Shown here: positions 11,909 through 22,416 of the stretch, in pieces
How positions within the stretch are numbered: position 1 is the stretch's first letter
How the letters are laid out: each line of letters opens with the position of its first letter
Source of the DNA: Liopterus haemorrhoidalis
Lineage: Eukaryota > Arthropoda > Insecta > Coleoptera > Dytiscidae
Assembly: GCA_963971575.1 (NCBI GenBank)
Contig: OZ020611.1
Coordinates: forward strand, 1-64,000
Reading direction: 5' to 3'
DNA: 64,000 nucleotides
Translations under genes and position numbers: made by a program
The notes under the pieces: model-generated
The model's database searches: none
Told to the model about the DNA's origin: nothing
The model's input: the letters and a program-made list of their open reading frames with translations, nothing else

Positions 11909-12702
11909 CCAACCGTCCTACTTTAGTAGGTCATGTCCTACAATTTACCTCCTTGTCCTTCGCCCCCTACCTACTGTCAAAAAATATCGGAAATGTCCTA
12001 CTTTATAGTATTTTTACTTTTGAAGACGCCTTTACCGCTGAGTCGACGATTGCCGATGAACGCGATCGAGGCATAACGTTTTGACTAAATTTCTATGATG
12101 TCATTAAGGATAAAGCTTTATTAAAAAAAGCAGGTACATCTAAAAAATATGATTTTATTAAAAAAAAAAAAAAAGAAAATGTGAACTTCAACCAATAAAC
12201 ATATCTAATTATAGTTTTTATTACCATATATATTTAAACTTGATTGTTAATTATTTGTTGGTTGTTTCTTATTAATTATATACAAAGAAACTTTTAAAAA
12301 AATTTCTTATGATTTATTTTATATTTTTATTTCTAAAATGTGATTTTGTTAAATATAAAGAAAGATGTGAAGCAATAAACATATAATTTAATTTTCATAA
12401 TAGTAGCATTACTTATTATTTATTGACTGTTTCTTGTTAATTATATGTTATGTTGGATCCCATAATAAGGCCTGTTTTCATAATGAGGCCTTTTTGAAAA
12501 TTTGTTTAATAATATATAATCTATAATAAAATGTTTTTATAGTATTATTAAACAAATTTTAAAAAAGGCCTCATTATGAAAAAAATGCCTTATTATGAAA
12601 AAAAGGCCTTGTTATGGGATTTGAACTTAATTAGGTACCTATATATTTCGTAGCATATTAAAAATTAAAAAAAAAAAACCGTCCTACTGTGTCCTACTAA
12701 AC
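11900..12702. mobile_element. unclassified ~800-bp insertion replacing the 5' half of piggyBac
   Basis: This AT-rich block is found again at 24789-25596, and its first ~125 bp again at 44445. It begins 'attagggttaccaaccgtcctac' and ends 'accgtcctactgtgtcctac', so both ends carry ACCGTCCTAC and TGTCCTAC in direct, not inverted, orientation. ATTA flanks it on both sides. The 5' end resembles hAT-type termini (TAGGGTTACCAACCGTCC), but no matching inverted end is present. Internally there is a degenerate ~200-bp direct duplication (12165-12290 and 12355-12450) and a foldback element. A 65-codon plus-strand frame at 11887 ends in RDRGITF; I regard it as fortuitous. Confidence 0.6.
12457..12620. 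mobile_element. 164-bp foldback MITE (ATCCCATAA termini)
   Basis: This is an almost perfect hairpin. ATCCCATAATAAGGCCTG at the left pairs with AAGGCCTTGTTATGGGAT at the right, and pairing extends about 60 bp inward through 'cataatgaggcctttttgaaaatttg'. The loop is AT-rich. It has no coding capacity. No clear target duplication is visible (ttgg on the left, ttga on the right). It recurs at 25348-25513. Confidence 0.8.
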
Positions 12703-12710
12703 CATTATGT

Positions 12711-14566
12711 TTAGACTTAAAAGCATTTTAAATAAGATTAAAATTTTTCAAAATTTCTATAGGCAACTCAAAAACGGTTCGAGATACGGCCTTGTGATTT
12801 AAATTTTTAGATTTTTATTGTCTCGTATGCATTGTAAAACATTAACATTATCCTAAAGGCCATTTAACTTGGGATCGTTTTAAAAATAAATATTGTCAAA
12901 AGACCAAACCTTAAAAACTAAAAAAAGAGACCTGCGATTGGAATTTTTAAAATCCCTGGGTCAGTAATGACTTTTAAACTTATTTAAAAATAAAATTAAA
13001 TAAAAAATTTACATAATTAATCAAGAAATTTCTAACACGGAGACTTTTCAATTTTTAGGGGCAAGTGAGTCGTCGGTCACCGCTAAAATTTTGCTACCAG
13101 TGGCGAAATTCATGAATTTTTTTGAAAGTTTATTCTTTTCAAACATAACTTAGGACGTAGAGAATTTTACTAATAGTTACTAAATTAATAGCTCAAATAT
13201 AACAGATATATTTATAACTATGGTTATTTAAAATAATTTAAAAAATTACAATAAAGAGACGGGTTGTTCGAACCCGGTATTGCTCGGGAAACTTGAAGGA
13301 TATAGACACATTTTTTGCAATCGGTCGAACAAATCGTATTAATTGCGCCATCTCTTAGGATCACGCTGAACAAACTGTGGGTTTGTTCGAGATAGTAATT
13401 GCTCGGGTAACATCGGTAAGCTGAGACAAATTGGTATACTCAGTCGAACAAATCTTATTGATGGCGCCGTCTCTTAGCAAAATATTGAACTAAAAATTGG
13501 TTTGTTCGAGAAATTTATTGCTCGGGCAACATCGTTAAAGCTCGGGTAAGCTGTGACAATTTGATACACTCAGTCGAGCAAGCTATACGACAGCGCCTCT
13601 AGTGACATTATTAGTTACTAGAAGTTTGTACGATCATTTGCACCAATTGCTTCTAGATTGTTGGGGAGTCGATTCCCCAGTGACACCCCAAATATTCATC
13701 TAATTGATAAAATGAATTGAATAAAAAAGATATGTTTTATTATTAAAACGAATTATTATAGTCAAGACACTGTTTATTAATACAGATGTTTCTATCGTTT
13801 CTGTGAAATGTACACATAACCTTTTTGTCGGTACATCTGGAATTTGTTAACGAGAATATAAGGCTAAATTAAATTATATTGTGTAAGTGAGTACATATAG
13901 TTTATAAATAAACCTTTAAAAATATTGATTATATATTAGAAATGTTTTAAAAGGTGTATTTTTAGGATATACTCGAGAAATACGGGACAGATATATGAAT
14001 ACCTGTTGTATTTTAATCATCTGGAATTTGTTAACGAGAATATAACGCTAAATTAAATTATATTGTTTAAGTGAGTACATATAGTTCATAAATAAACCTT
14101 TAAAAATATTGATTATATATTAGAAAGGTTTTAAAAGGTGTATTTTTAGGATATACTCGAGAAATACGGGACAGATATATGGATACCTGTTGTATTTTAA
14201 TCATCTGGAATTTGTTAACGAGAATATAACGCTAAATTAAATTATATTGTTTAAGTGAGTACATATAGTTCATAAATAAACCTTTAAAAATATTGATTAT
14301 ATATTAGAAATGTTTTAAAAGGTGTATTTTTAGGATATACTCGAGAAATACGGGACAGATATATGGATACCTGTTGTATTTTAATCATCTGGAATTTGTT
14401 AACGAGAATATAACGCTAAATTAAATTATATTGTGTAAGTGAGTACATATAGTTCATAAATAAACCTTTAAAAATATTGACTGTATATTAGTTAGAGATA
14501 GAGGCCTGAAGTTTGAATTTTGGGATTTCTCGTGTCTTGTTTGCATTATCAAAATAATTACGTTAA
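12711..14566. repeat. macro-unit copy B
   Basis: This is a complete head-to-tail MU of about 1.86 kb. The head starts at 'gtttagacttaaaagcatttt', the TTCGAAC-rich part lies at 13265-13640, the 184-bp array at 13839-14489, and the tail ends at TTAA 14563-14566. It shares with A and C the short form 'ttcatgaatttttttgaaag', lacking 25-30 bp that are present in D and E. It has no MITE at the site used in A. Confidence 0.9.
13839..14489. repeat. 184-bp subrepeat array of MU B (3.5 copies)
   Basis: The period and consensus are those of the array in MU A. It starts at 'ggaatttgttaacgag' (13839) and its last copy is truncated at 'gactgtatattag', as in A and C. Confidence 0.92.
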
Positions 14567-14806
14567 CCCTGTACTACTATCGTTCATTTACACTATCATA
14601 ACTACTATCGTGGGGACAAAAGTGACCCAATTTTTAATTAGTTGTTTAAATAACATAAATGTATTTTGTGTTAAAATTGGTTCATAATGATACAGCCTTC
14701 ACCTGTAACAAAAGAAAAGGATATTCAAATCTCTTGCAAAAAAAAGGACAGTCATGTTTGTGACCTAATATAAAAATATAACGCAGCAATAGAAATTGAT
14801 GCTTAC

Positions 14807-15238
14807 CTATTCTTTGCATGAAGTACAGGTGACTTGTTGTAGTGAATGACTCTTGCAAATTGTCCTATGACATTCTGAGCAAAGGGTGGAATGTTTGGTA
14901 TCTTTACTCCTAGGACACAAGTAGTATCTACGCCTTACAACAGGACCTGCTTGTGTAGGCTGATCTCCAGAAGTCATTTCGGTCCCTCATGCGATGGAGA
15001 TTATTGAGCGAAGCTCTCTGGACAAATTGGCTATGGCAAATCTTATTTTTAAATGCTCATTGATAAGACTCATTCCTAGCTCTTAATTACTCTGGTAAAA
15101 TCAAAGCGATTTTTTATAATTCCAGGATTAGCAGCGTGAAAAATATGACTATTTACAATAACAATATCCATTATAGCGTACCAAATTACTAAAGGCCATC
15201 GACGACATCTTCGGCCTGAACGATAAAGGGCACATTTA
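14807..15238 (-). pseudogene. piggyBac transposase, C-terminal fragment (B)
   Basis: This has the same C-terminal sequence as copy A, with the same frameshift after IKS, the same TGA, and the cysteine-rich tail ending at a stop at 14807. Reading upstream on the minus strand it breaks off at 'gggcacattt' (KCALYRSG), just after the catalytic-aspartate motif would have been, where the Penelope-like sequence begins. Confidence 0.9.
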
Positions 15239-15239
15239 T

Positions 15240-16212
15240 GAATGGGGGTGAATTAGGGTATTTGAACATTTACGATTATTGTAGGTAATGGTTATGAATT
15301 GGGGAATTTTTATAATTAGGTTCTTGGGATTATCTCTAAAAGCGGGTTTTGTAAAGGACTTAAGTCGGTGTTAATTAGAATTTTGGTTTTTTTTTTTTCT
15401 TTTTTTCATCTCTCAACATGTTAGAGGCGATTAACATGTTTAAGTTTTATGCATTACTTTCTTTAAGTAACGAAATTGTGTCTATGTCATGCCCTGTTTT
15501 TATTTTATGGAATGCTAACGATGATCTCTTAATATTTAAATTTTTAACGTAATTTTATATTCCTTAAATCTAGTTTCCAAATTTCTTTGGGTTTGTCCTA
15601 TATATATTTTATTACATTTTTTACAGTTAATTTTATATACACCTAATTTTTGGAGATTTTTAATTTTGTCTAAACAACTTCCTAATAGGGCTTTAGTTTT
15701 TGTAGGGTTGTAGAAAGCTATAATTATATAGTGTTTAGAAAAAATATTTTTGATTTTGTGGTATATGGAGAGATATAATATTCTTACATATTTAACTGAG
15801 TTTTTTTTGGTGGGCATATTACATAAGGAGGTGGATTGTTTTATTTTGTTTTTTAAGTTGTGTTTATAATGTAATTTATTAATAAGACTCTTATTGTATC
15901 CGATAATTTCTGCAATGTGTATTATTTTTTTATATTTAATATTATATTTTTCTTTTGATAAAGGTACATTTATAAGTCTGTGTATTAAACTATGGAAAGC
16001 GGCGTGTTTATGGTTGGTAGGACTCATGGAGGTATTGTTTATGTGAATATCTGAATGTGTTGTTTTTCGGTAAATGTCAAATTCTATTTTTTGTCCGTTT
16101 TTAATTATAAGAAGGTCTAAAAATGGTAGTCTATTGTCTATTTCTAATTCAAATGTAAATTTTAATGAAGGGTAAATATTGTTAATATAATTAATGAAAG
16201 GGATTAAGAGCA
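15240..16212 (-). mobile_element. Penelope-like retroelement fragment
   Basis: The minus-strand frame 15536-16213 encodes the downstream part of a Penelope-type reverse transcriptase (LEIDNRLPFLDLLII, FDIYRKTTHSDIHIN, SMSPTNHKHAAFHSL). A basic linker follows, then a GIY-YIG endonuclease start (LGVYKINCKKCNKIYIGQTQ with the following arginine). The frame stops at 15536. The rest of the endonuclease domain continues in another frame to about 15410 (SLAFHKIKTGHDIDTISLLK, then glutamate) and contains stops. The catalytic core of the RT is missing. Order and combination of domains are diagnostic for Penelope-like elements. It lies inside piggyBac B in the same orientation. Confidence 0.9.
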
Positions 16213-16221
16213 CTCGCCCTC

Positions 16222-16382
16222 GAATTTTTGAAAGAAAAGATCGTATCTTCTAGTTGTCTTTTCTCAATAAATTCAGAGTTATTGTTGAAGTGCAAATTCC
16301 GCTTGATATCCTCAAATCTATTGCAGCCCATTACTTGAGATACTGCAGGATCCATTGCTGTGTATGTGGCATATATGAACAT
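16222..16382 (-). pseudogene. piggyBac transposase, N-terminal fragment (B)
   Basis: The minus-strand frame contains AVSQVMGCNRFEDIKRNLHF followed by NNN. This matches the conserved N-terminal block of piggyBac transposases (M-x-x-x-R-F-x-x-I-x-R-x-L-H-F-x-D/N-N). It lies between the right terminus (16472) and the Penelope insertion, in the orientation expected for the missing part of the fragment at 14807-15238. There is no start codon in good context within the fragment. Confidence 0.85.
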
Positions 16383-16476
16383 TCATGAAGTAACGTTCTG
16401 ATTCAGTTTTAAAAGTAAAATAAAAAATAAAAATCGGAATGTGCCATATATGGCACACTATGCGGTAAAGGGTTAA

Positions 16477-16739
16477 CATCTGAGAAATTATTATTGTAAG
16501 TACTACAGAGTCTGACTATTGAAGAATTTTTGTAAGAACTCGTGTTCGCAAAAGGTATACAAAGAAGCGAAGAAGGTCTAGTATTGTACACTGAAACATT
16601 AATAGTAATTAAATTTTGTAGTTCAACACAAGATAATAGATTATTAAGAATTTTATGCAAAATTCATGTCAGTCAAAGTGCGACGATCCTTTAGTGTGAG
16701 AAAATTAAACTCGGCGCAACATATATTATAATTGATATA
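16477..16739. other. unassigned AT-rich flank of piggyBac B
   Basis: No repeat, terminal inverted repeat or credible frame is visible. The expected MU junction sequence after TTAA (gatctctaaag, seen at 31070-31081) is not present here. Confidence 0.4.
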
Positions 16740-17099
16740 GTTATAATCAGAGCTGTAAAATTAGATTACGATTACATTTTGATTACGATTACTCAAGTAA
16801 TCGTAATCAAAACTTTGAGTACGATTACTCGAGTAATCGTACTCAAATATTCTTGATTACCATTACAAATAATCAGAAAGTAATTGATTATTTGATTAGA
16901 TTACTTGACTACTTTAAGATTACTCAAAAGTAATCGAAAGTAATTTGAATTATTTTTAGATTACTTCTTGATTACTTTAGATTACTTTCAGATTACTTGA
17001 AAAGAATCGAACAGTATTCGTGGATTATATCATGATTACTTCTTGATTATTTACAATTACTTTACTTATCTAGGGCACTTTGGAAGTAATAGTGTACAG

Positions 17100-17560
17100 A
17101 AATATTTAGAGTTCGTAGGTATAATCAAGTAATTCAAAACAATCCTGGGCCCTTTAACTGTTCTGCACCAATTTTTGCACAGTTACTCTTTAGATCCTGC
17201 TGAAGTATGGACGCATAGAAATGTGTAGAGTTTCGTAGGTATAATCAAGATATTCAAGACAATCCTGGGCCCTTTGACCGATCAGCACCAAATTTTGCAC
17301 AGTTCCTCCTTAGATCCTGCTGAAGTATGGACGCATAGAAATGTGTAGGATTTCGTAGGTATAATCAAGATATTTAAGACAATACTGGACCATTCGACAG
17401 ATCTGCACCAAATGTTGCACAGTTCCTTCTTAGATCCTGCTGAAGTAATGACGCATAGAAATTTGTAGGATTTCGTAGGTATAATCAAGATATTCAAGAC
17501 AATCCTGGGCCATTTGACAGATCTGCACCAAATTTTGCACGGTAACCAGACAACTGGGGC
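17100..17560 (-). repeat. 120-bp subterminal repeats, left arm of foldback (3-4 copies)
   Basis: 'gatcctgctgaagta' starts at 17193, 17313 and 17433, a period of 120 bp. Each copy includes 'gcaccaaattttgcacag' and 'acaatcctgggccctttg'. The sequence is the reverse complement of the larger block at 19710-20500. Subterminal repeats are often transposase-binding sites in hAT elements; that role is inferred here. Confidence 0.9.
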
Positions 17561-17639
17561 AGTAAGACAATTCGGGCCGTACACAATTGGGGCTTTTCAC
17601 ATCTGGGGCCATAACTATAAGAGCTAGAGTTTTCTTTTG

Positions 17640-18375
17640 TTAAAAATTAAAAATAATTATTTTAAAACTTGGATTAAGTAAATTTGCTTGTTCTTTAGAA
17701 AAAACAAAATTTTCATGGTTTGATTTGGCTTCCCTTTGGGCGATGGACAATTCAGGCCGTACACAATTGGGGCTTTTGAAAACTGGGGCCATTCACAACT
17801 GGGGCGATGGACAATTCGGGCCGTACACAATTGGGGCTTTTCACAACTGGGGCCATAACTATAAGAGCTAGAGTCTTCTTATGTTTAAAATTAAAAATAA
17901 TTATTTTAAGAGTTGGATTAAGTAAATTTACGTGTCATTTAGAAAAAAAAAAAAAAATGGTTTGATTAAGTACATTTTGGTTGGAATTAGAATAAATAAA
18001 AAAATTGTGTTTTGAGGGTTGGCTTAAGAAAATTTTCGTGATAGTTTGATTAAAAAGAAATTGTATTTTGAGAGTTATATTAAGTAAAATTTACTGCGCT
18101 TTTGACTATATAAATAAAAAATGTTTTTTAAGGGTTGGCTTAAGTAAATTTAAGTGTTCTTTTGAATAAATAAATAAAAAATGTATTTTAGAGTTGGATT
18201 ATATACATATTAGAGTTTCTTAAAATAAATTTAAAATTTTGTATTTTAAGGGGTGGATTAAGTTAATTTTAATATTCATTTGAATAAATCCGAAAAAAAA
18301 TCAGTAAAGGGTTGGAACTAAGTCATTTTTAGTGTTTTTTTAAATATATAATTTTTTTTATATTTTAAGGAGTTA
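17640..18375. repeat. AT-rich ~60-bp degenerate minisatellite, left arm
   Basis: This is a run of imperfect units containing 'ggttggattaagtaaattt' or 'ggcttaagtaaatttaag', each followed by A/T-rich filler, with spacing near 60 bp. A second 'gggccataactataagagctagag' block interrupts it at 17740-17880. The right arm has a shorter inverted counterpart at 19110-19500. Confidence 0.75.
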
Positions 18376-18377
18376 AG

Positions 18378-18722
18378 TAGCGCCCCATATTTTGGCTGCG
18401 CCTGAGGCAAAGTGCCTCCCGAAACCGGCGCCCCATATTTTGGCCGCGCCCTGGGAAAAACATCCTCCGAAAGCGGCGCCCATTCTTTGGCTGCGCGCAT
18501 TCGAGACAATAGCGCCCCCATGAAAGTTGCGGTTGGTGGCGCTGGATTCCGGACGGTGTCCTGAGTCGTTAAAGCCGCTTGTTGGGATTTTGCCGCGGGC
18601 GCGGCAAAATATGGAGCGCAACTTTCGTGGGGAAGCTTTTGCCTCGGGCGCAGCCAAAGAATGGGGCGCCGCTTTCGGAGGATGTTTTCCCCGGGCGCAG
18701 CCAAAATATGGGGCGCCGGTTT
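18378..18722. repeat. GC-rich palindromic island 1
   Basis: The island reads GCGCCCCATATTTTGGCTGCGCC at the left and returns as its reverse complement at the right (GCGCAGCCAAAATATGGGGCGC). Three ~50-bp subrepeats lie on each side of a central loop containing 'ggtggcgctggattccgg'. It is strongly CpG-rich within a very AT-rich arm. It is a direct copy of island 2, 334 bp downstream. Frames in it differ between strands and copies, so I do not call coding. Confidence 0.85.
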
Positions 18723-18796
18723 AAATTTTTGTATTTTAAGGGGTGGATTAAGTTAATTTTAGTAGTTAATAAAGTTAATAGTTAATTAAGTTATAA

Positions 18797-19104
18797 GTGG
18801 CGCCCCATATTTTGGCTGCGCCTGAGGCAAAAGCACCACCCGAAAGTTGCGCCCCATATTTTGCGGTTGGTGGCGCTGGATTCCGGACGGTGTCCTGAGT
18901 CGTTAAAGCCGCTTGTTGAGATTTTGCCGCGGGCGCGGCCAAGTATAAGGCGCAACTTTCGTTGGGCGCTTTTGCCTCGGGCGCAGCCAAAGAATGGGGC
19001 GCCGCTTTCGGAGGATGTTTTCCCCCGGGCGAATCCAAAATATGGGGCGCCGGTTTAGGGAGGCACATTGCCTCGGTCGCAGCCAAAATATTGGGGCGCC
19101 ACTT
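18797..19104. repeat. GC-rich palindromic island 2 (centre of foldback)
   Basis: It has the same composition and loop orientation as island 1. Its flanks (agttaattaagttataagtg and cacttataactttattaact) are inverted copies of each other, so this island sits at the axis of the whole 4.1-kb foldback. Island 1 looks like a later duplication into the left arm. Confidence 0.85.
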
Positions 19105-19709
19105 ATAACTTTATTAACTATTAACTAAACTTTATTCACTACTAAAATTAACTTAATCCACCCCTTAAAATACAAAATTTTAAATTTATTTTAAAAAACT
19201 CTAATATGTATATAATCCAACTCTAAAATACATTTTTTATTTATATAGTCAAAAGCGCAGTAAATTTTACTTAATATAACTCGTAAAATACAAATTCTTT
19301 TTAAACAAATAATCACGAAAATTTTCTTAAGCCAACCCTTAAGATACAATTTTTTTATTTATTCTAATTCCCACCAAAAAAGGTCAAAAGGAAGCCAAAT
19401 CAAACCATTAAAATTTTGTTTTTTCTAAAGAATAAGCAAATTTACTTAATCCAAGTTTTAAAATAATTATTTTTAATTTTTAACAAAAGAAAACTCTAGC
19501 TCTTATAGTTATGGCCCCAGTTGGGAAATTCTCAATTGTGTACGGCCCGAATTGTCCATCGCCCCAGTTGTGAATGGCCCCAGTTGTCAAAAGTCCCAAT
19601 TGTGTACGGCCCGATTTGTCCATTGTCCCAGTTGTTAATGGCCCCAGTTGTGAAAAGCCCCAATTGTGTACGGCCCAAATTGTCTTATTGCCCCAGTTGT
19701 CTGGTTACC

Positions 19710-20500
19710 GTGCAAAATTTGGTGCAGATCTGTCAAATGGCCCAGGATTGTCTTGAATATCTTGATTATACCTACGAAATCCTACAAATTTATATGCGTC
19801 CATACTTCAGCAGGATCTAAGGAGGAACTGTGCAAAATTTGGTGCTGATCAGTCATAGGGCCCAGAATGGTCTTGAATATCTTGATTATACCTACGAAAC
19901 CCTACACATTTCTATGCGTCATTACTTCAGCAAGATCTAAGGAAGAAATGTGCAAAATCTGGTGCAGATCTGTCGAATGGCCCAGGATTGTCTTGAATAT
20001 TTAGATTATACCTACGAAATCCTACACATTTCTATGCGTCCATACTTCAGCAGGATCTAAGGAGGAACTGTGCAAAATTTGGTGCTGATCGGTCAAAGGG
20101 CCCAGGATTGTCTTGAATATTTTGATTATTCCTACGAAACCCTACACATTTCTATGCGTCCATACTTCAGCAGGATCTAAGGAGGAACTGTGCAAAATTT
20201 GGTGCTGATCGGTCAAAGGGCCCAGGATTGTCTTGAATATTTTGATTATACCTACGAAACCCTACACATTTCTATGCGTCCATACTTCAGCAGGATCTAA
20301 GGAGGAACTGTGCAAAATTTGGTGCTGATCGGTCAAAGGGCCCAGGATTGTCTTGAATATCTTGATTATACCTACGAAACCCTACACATTTCTATGCGTC
20401 CATACTTCAGCAGGATCTAAAGAGTAACTGTGCAAAAATTGGTGCAGAACGGTTAAAGGGCCCAGGATTGTTTTGAATTACTTTATTATACCTACGAACC
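19710..20500 (+). repeat. 120-bp subterminal repeats, right arm of foldback (about 6 copies)
   Basis: 'catacttcagcaggatctaa' or close variants recur about every 120 bp (near 19800, 19920, 20040, 20160, 20280 and 20400). These are inverted relative to 17100-17560 and roughly twice as numerous. The middle copies are nearly identical, indicating recent expansion within this arm only. Confidence 0.92.
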
Positions 20501-20881
20501 CTAAATATTTCTGTACACTATTACTTCCGAAGTGCCCTAGATAAGTAAAGTAATTGTAAATAATCAAGAAGTAATCATGATATAATCCACGAATACTGTT
20601 TGATTCTTTTCAAGTAATCTGAAAGTAATCTAAAGTAATCAAGAAGTAATCTAAAAATAATTCAAATTACTTTCGATTACTTTTGAGTAATCTTAAAGTA
20701 GTCAAGTAATCTAATCAAATAATCAATTACTTTCTGAATATTTGTAATGGTAATCAAGAATATTTGAGTACGATTACTCGAGTAATCGTACTCAAAGTTT
20801 TGATTACGATTACTTGAGTAATCGTAATGCACAAGTATTTGATTACAATAGTAATCATTACTTTACAGCTCTGGTTATAAT

Positions 20882-21298
20882 ATATCAAAATATATATTAT
20901 AAAGAAGTTGTTTAGAATTAAAATAAAGTAACTATTACAATTTTTTTTTTCTATTCAAAATTGAAAATGTATATAACAAAAAACGTAGGTAGTAGATGCT
21001 GACGTGCCAGTATTACTTAACGTATCTCAATCACAATAACCGTAATTGTTATGATGCTGGAAACCGAAACATGTTTAACGGGTATCCAGTTCTGGATTTC
21101 GGGCAAAACCGGTTCCGGATACCCGGTTTCGGATACCCAGTTCCTAATACCCGGTTCCGGATACCCGGTTTCGGATACCCAGTTCCTAATACCCGGTTTC
21201 GGATACCCGGTTCCGAGTACCCGGTTCCGAAACCGGGTAAACCCGGAACCGGTTTTTTTTTTGGAACCGGTTCCGTCAAGATCGATTTCTGACAGCAC
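20882..21298. other. unassigned spacer with a minisatellite
   Basis: This is AT-rich sequence to about 21060, then a GC-rich minisatellite, then the start of MU C at 21299. Apart from the minisatellite I see nothing assignable. Confidence 0.5.
21108..21240. repeat. 14-bp minisatellite (ATACCCGGTTCCGG)
   Basis: Consecutive units of ATACCC(G/A)GTT(C/T)C(G/T)(G/A) are spaced 14 bp apart, about nine in all. The flanks carry related words (cgggtatccag on the left; aaaccgggtaaacccgg and accggttccg on the right), so the region is partly palindromic. Frames are open on both strands because the unit lacks stops. Confidence 0.88.
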
Positions 21299-22416
21299 TA
21301 CTTAAAAGCATTTTAAATAAGATTAAAATTTTTCAAAATTTCTATAGGCAACTCAAAAACGGTTCGAGATACGGCCTTGTGATTTAAATTTTTAGAATTG
21401 TCTCGTATGCATTGTAAAACATTAACATTATCCTAAAGGCCATTTAACTTGGGATCGTTTTAAAAATAAATATTGTCAAAAGACCAAACCTTAAAAACTA
21501 AAAAAAGAGACCCTCGATTGGAATTTTTAAAATCCCTGGGTCAGTAATGACTTTTAAACTTATTTAAAAATAAAATTAAACAAAAAATTTACATAATTAA
21601 TCAAGAAATTTCTAACACGGAGACTTCAATTTTTAGGGGCAAGTGAGTCGTCGGTCACCGCTAAAAGTTTGCTACCAGTGGCGAAATTCATGAATTTTTT
21701 TGAAAGTTTATTCTTTTCAAACATAACTTAGGACGTGGAGAATTTTACTAATAGTTACTAAATTAATAGCTCAAATATAACAGATATATTTATAACTATG
21801 GTTATTTAAAATAATTTAAAAAATTACAATAAAGAGACGGGTTGTTCGAACCCGGTATTGCTCGGGAAACTTGAAGGATATAGACACATTTTTTGCAATC
21901 GGTCGAACAACTCGTATTAATTGCGCCATCTCTTAGGATCACGCTGAACAAACTGTGGGTTTGTTCGAGATAGTAATTGCTCGGGTAACATCGGTAAGCT
22001 GAGACAAATCGGTATACTCAGTCGAACAAATCTTATTGATGGCGCCATCTCTTAGCAAAATATTAAACTAAAAATTGGTTTGTTCGAGAAATTTATTGCT
22101 CGGGCAACATCGTTAAAGCTCGGGTAAGCTGTGACAAATTGATACACTCAGTCGAACAAGCTATACGACAGCGCCTCTAGTGACATTATTAGTTACTAGA
22201 AGTTTGTACGATCATTTGCACCAATTGCTTCTAGATTGTTGGGGAGTCGATTCCCCAGTGACACCCCAAATATTCATCTAATTGATAAAATGAATTGAAT
22301 AAAAAAGATATGTTTTATTATTAAAACGAATTATTATAGTCAAGACACTGTTTATTAATACAGATGTTTCTATCGTTTCTGTGAAATGTACACATAACCT
22401 TTTTGTCGGTACATCT

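Larger units (their letters stand above)
14567..16472 (-). mobile_element. piggyBac element in MU B, both ends present
   Basis: This is the only copy in the window with both termini. The left end is CCCTGTAC after TTAA 14563-14566. The right end reads CCCTTTACCGCATAGTG on the minus strand, directly before TTAA 16473-16476. The right subterminal part has a palindrome (tgtgccatatatggcaca). The middle of the transposase has been replaced by a Penelope-like fragment. At 1.9 kb including that insertion, it is shorter than an autonomous element. Confidence 0.88.
16748..20873. mobile_element. giant hAT foldback element (4.1 kb)
   Basis: The ends are CAGAGCTGTAAA at 16748 and TTTACAGCTCTG ending at 20873. 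A perfect 8-bp target duplication GTTATAAT lies at 16740-16747 and 20874-20881. An 8-bp duplication with CAGAG termini is typical of hAT. Almost the whole element is an inverted repeat: matching arms pass through a 'gattact'-rich zone, a 120-bp subterminal repeat zone, an 'aattcgggccgtacacaattgggg' zone and an AT-rich minisatellite, converging on a GC-rich centre near 18950. Repeat copy numbers differ between the arms. It contains no transposase and must be non-autonomous. Single-stranded, it could form a hairpin of nearly 2 kb. Confidence 0.93.

Noticed and set aside
11887..12084. 65-codon plus-strand frame ending RDRGITF (also 24779 and 44428)
   Set aside because: The ending recalls the G2 motif of translation factors, but nothing upstream fits a GTPase (no P-loop) and the frame spans the boundary of two mobile elements. 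It is preserved only through unit duplication.
16409..16660. 83-codon minus-strand frame beside the piggyBac right end
   Set aside because: It crosses the piggyBac terminus and TTAA, has no family resemblance and no counterpart elsewhere.
18318..19086. Frames of 94-128 codons in the GC-rich islands
   Set aside because: Open in several frames and on both strands of a palindromic, subrepeat-built sequence. The two island copies do not preserve one frame.
19521..19848. Frames of 60-100 codons in the foldback subterminal zones (also 17282-17612)
   Set aside because: They follow 120-bp subrepeats whose length is a multiple of three and appear on inverted copies in both arms. No selection or domain.
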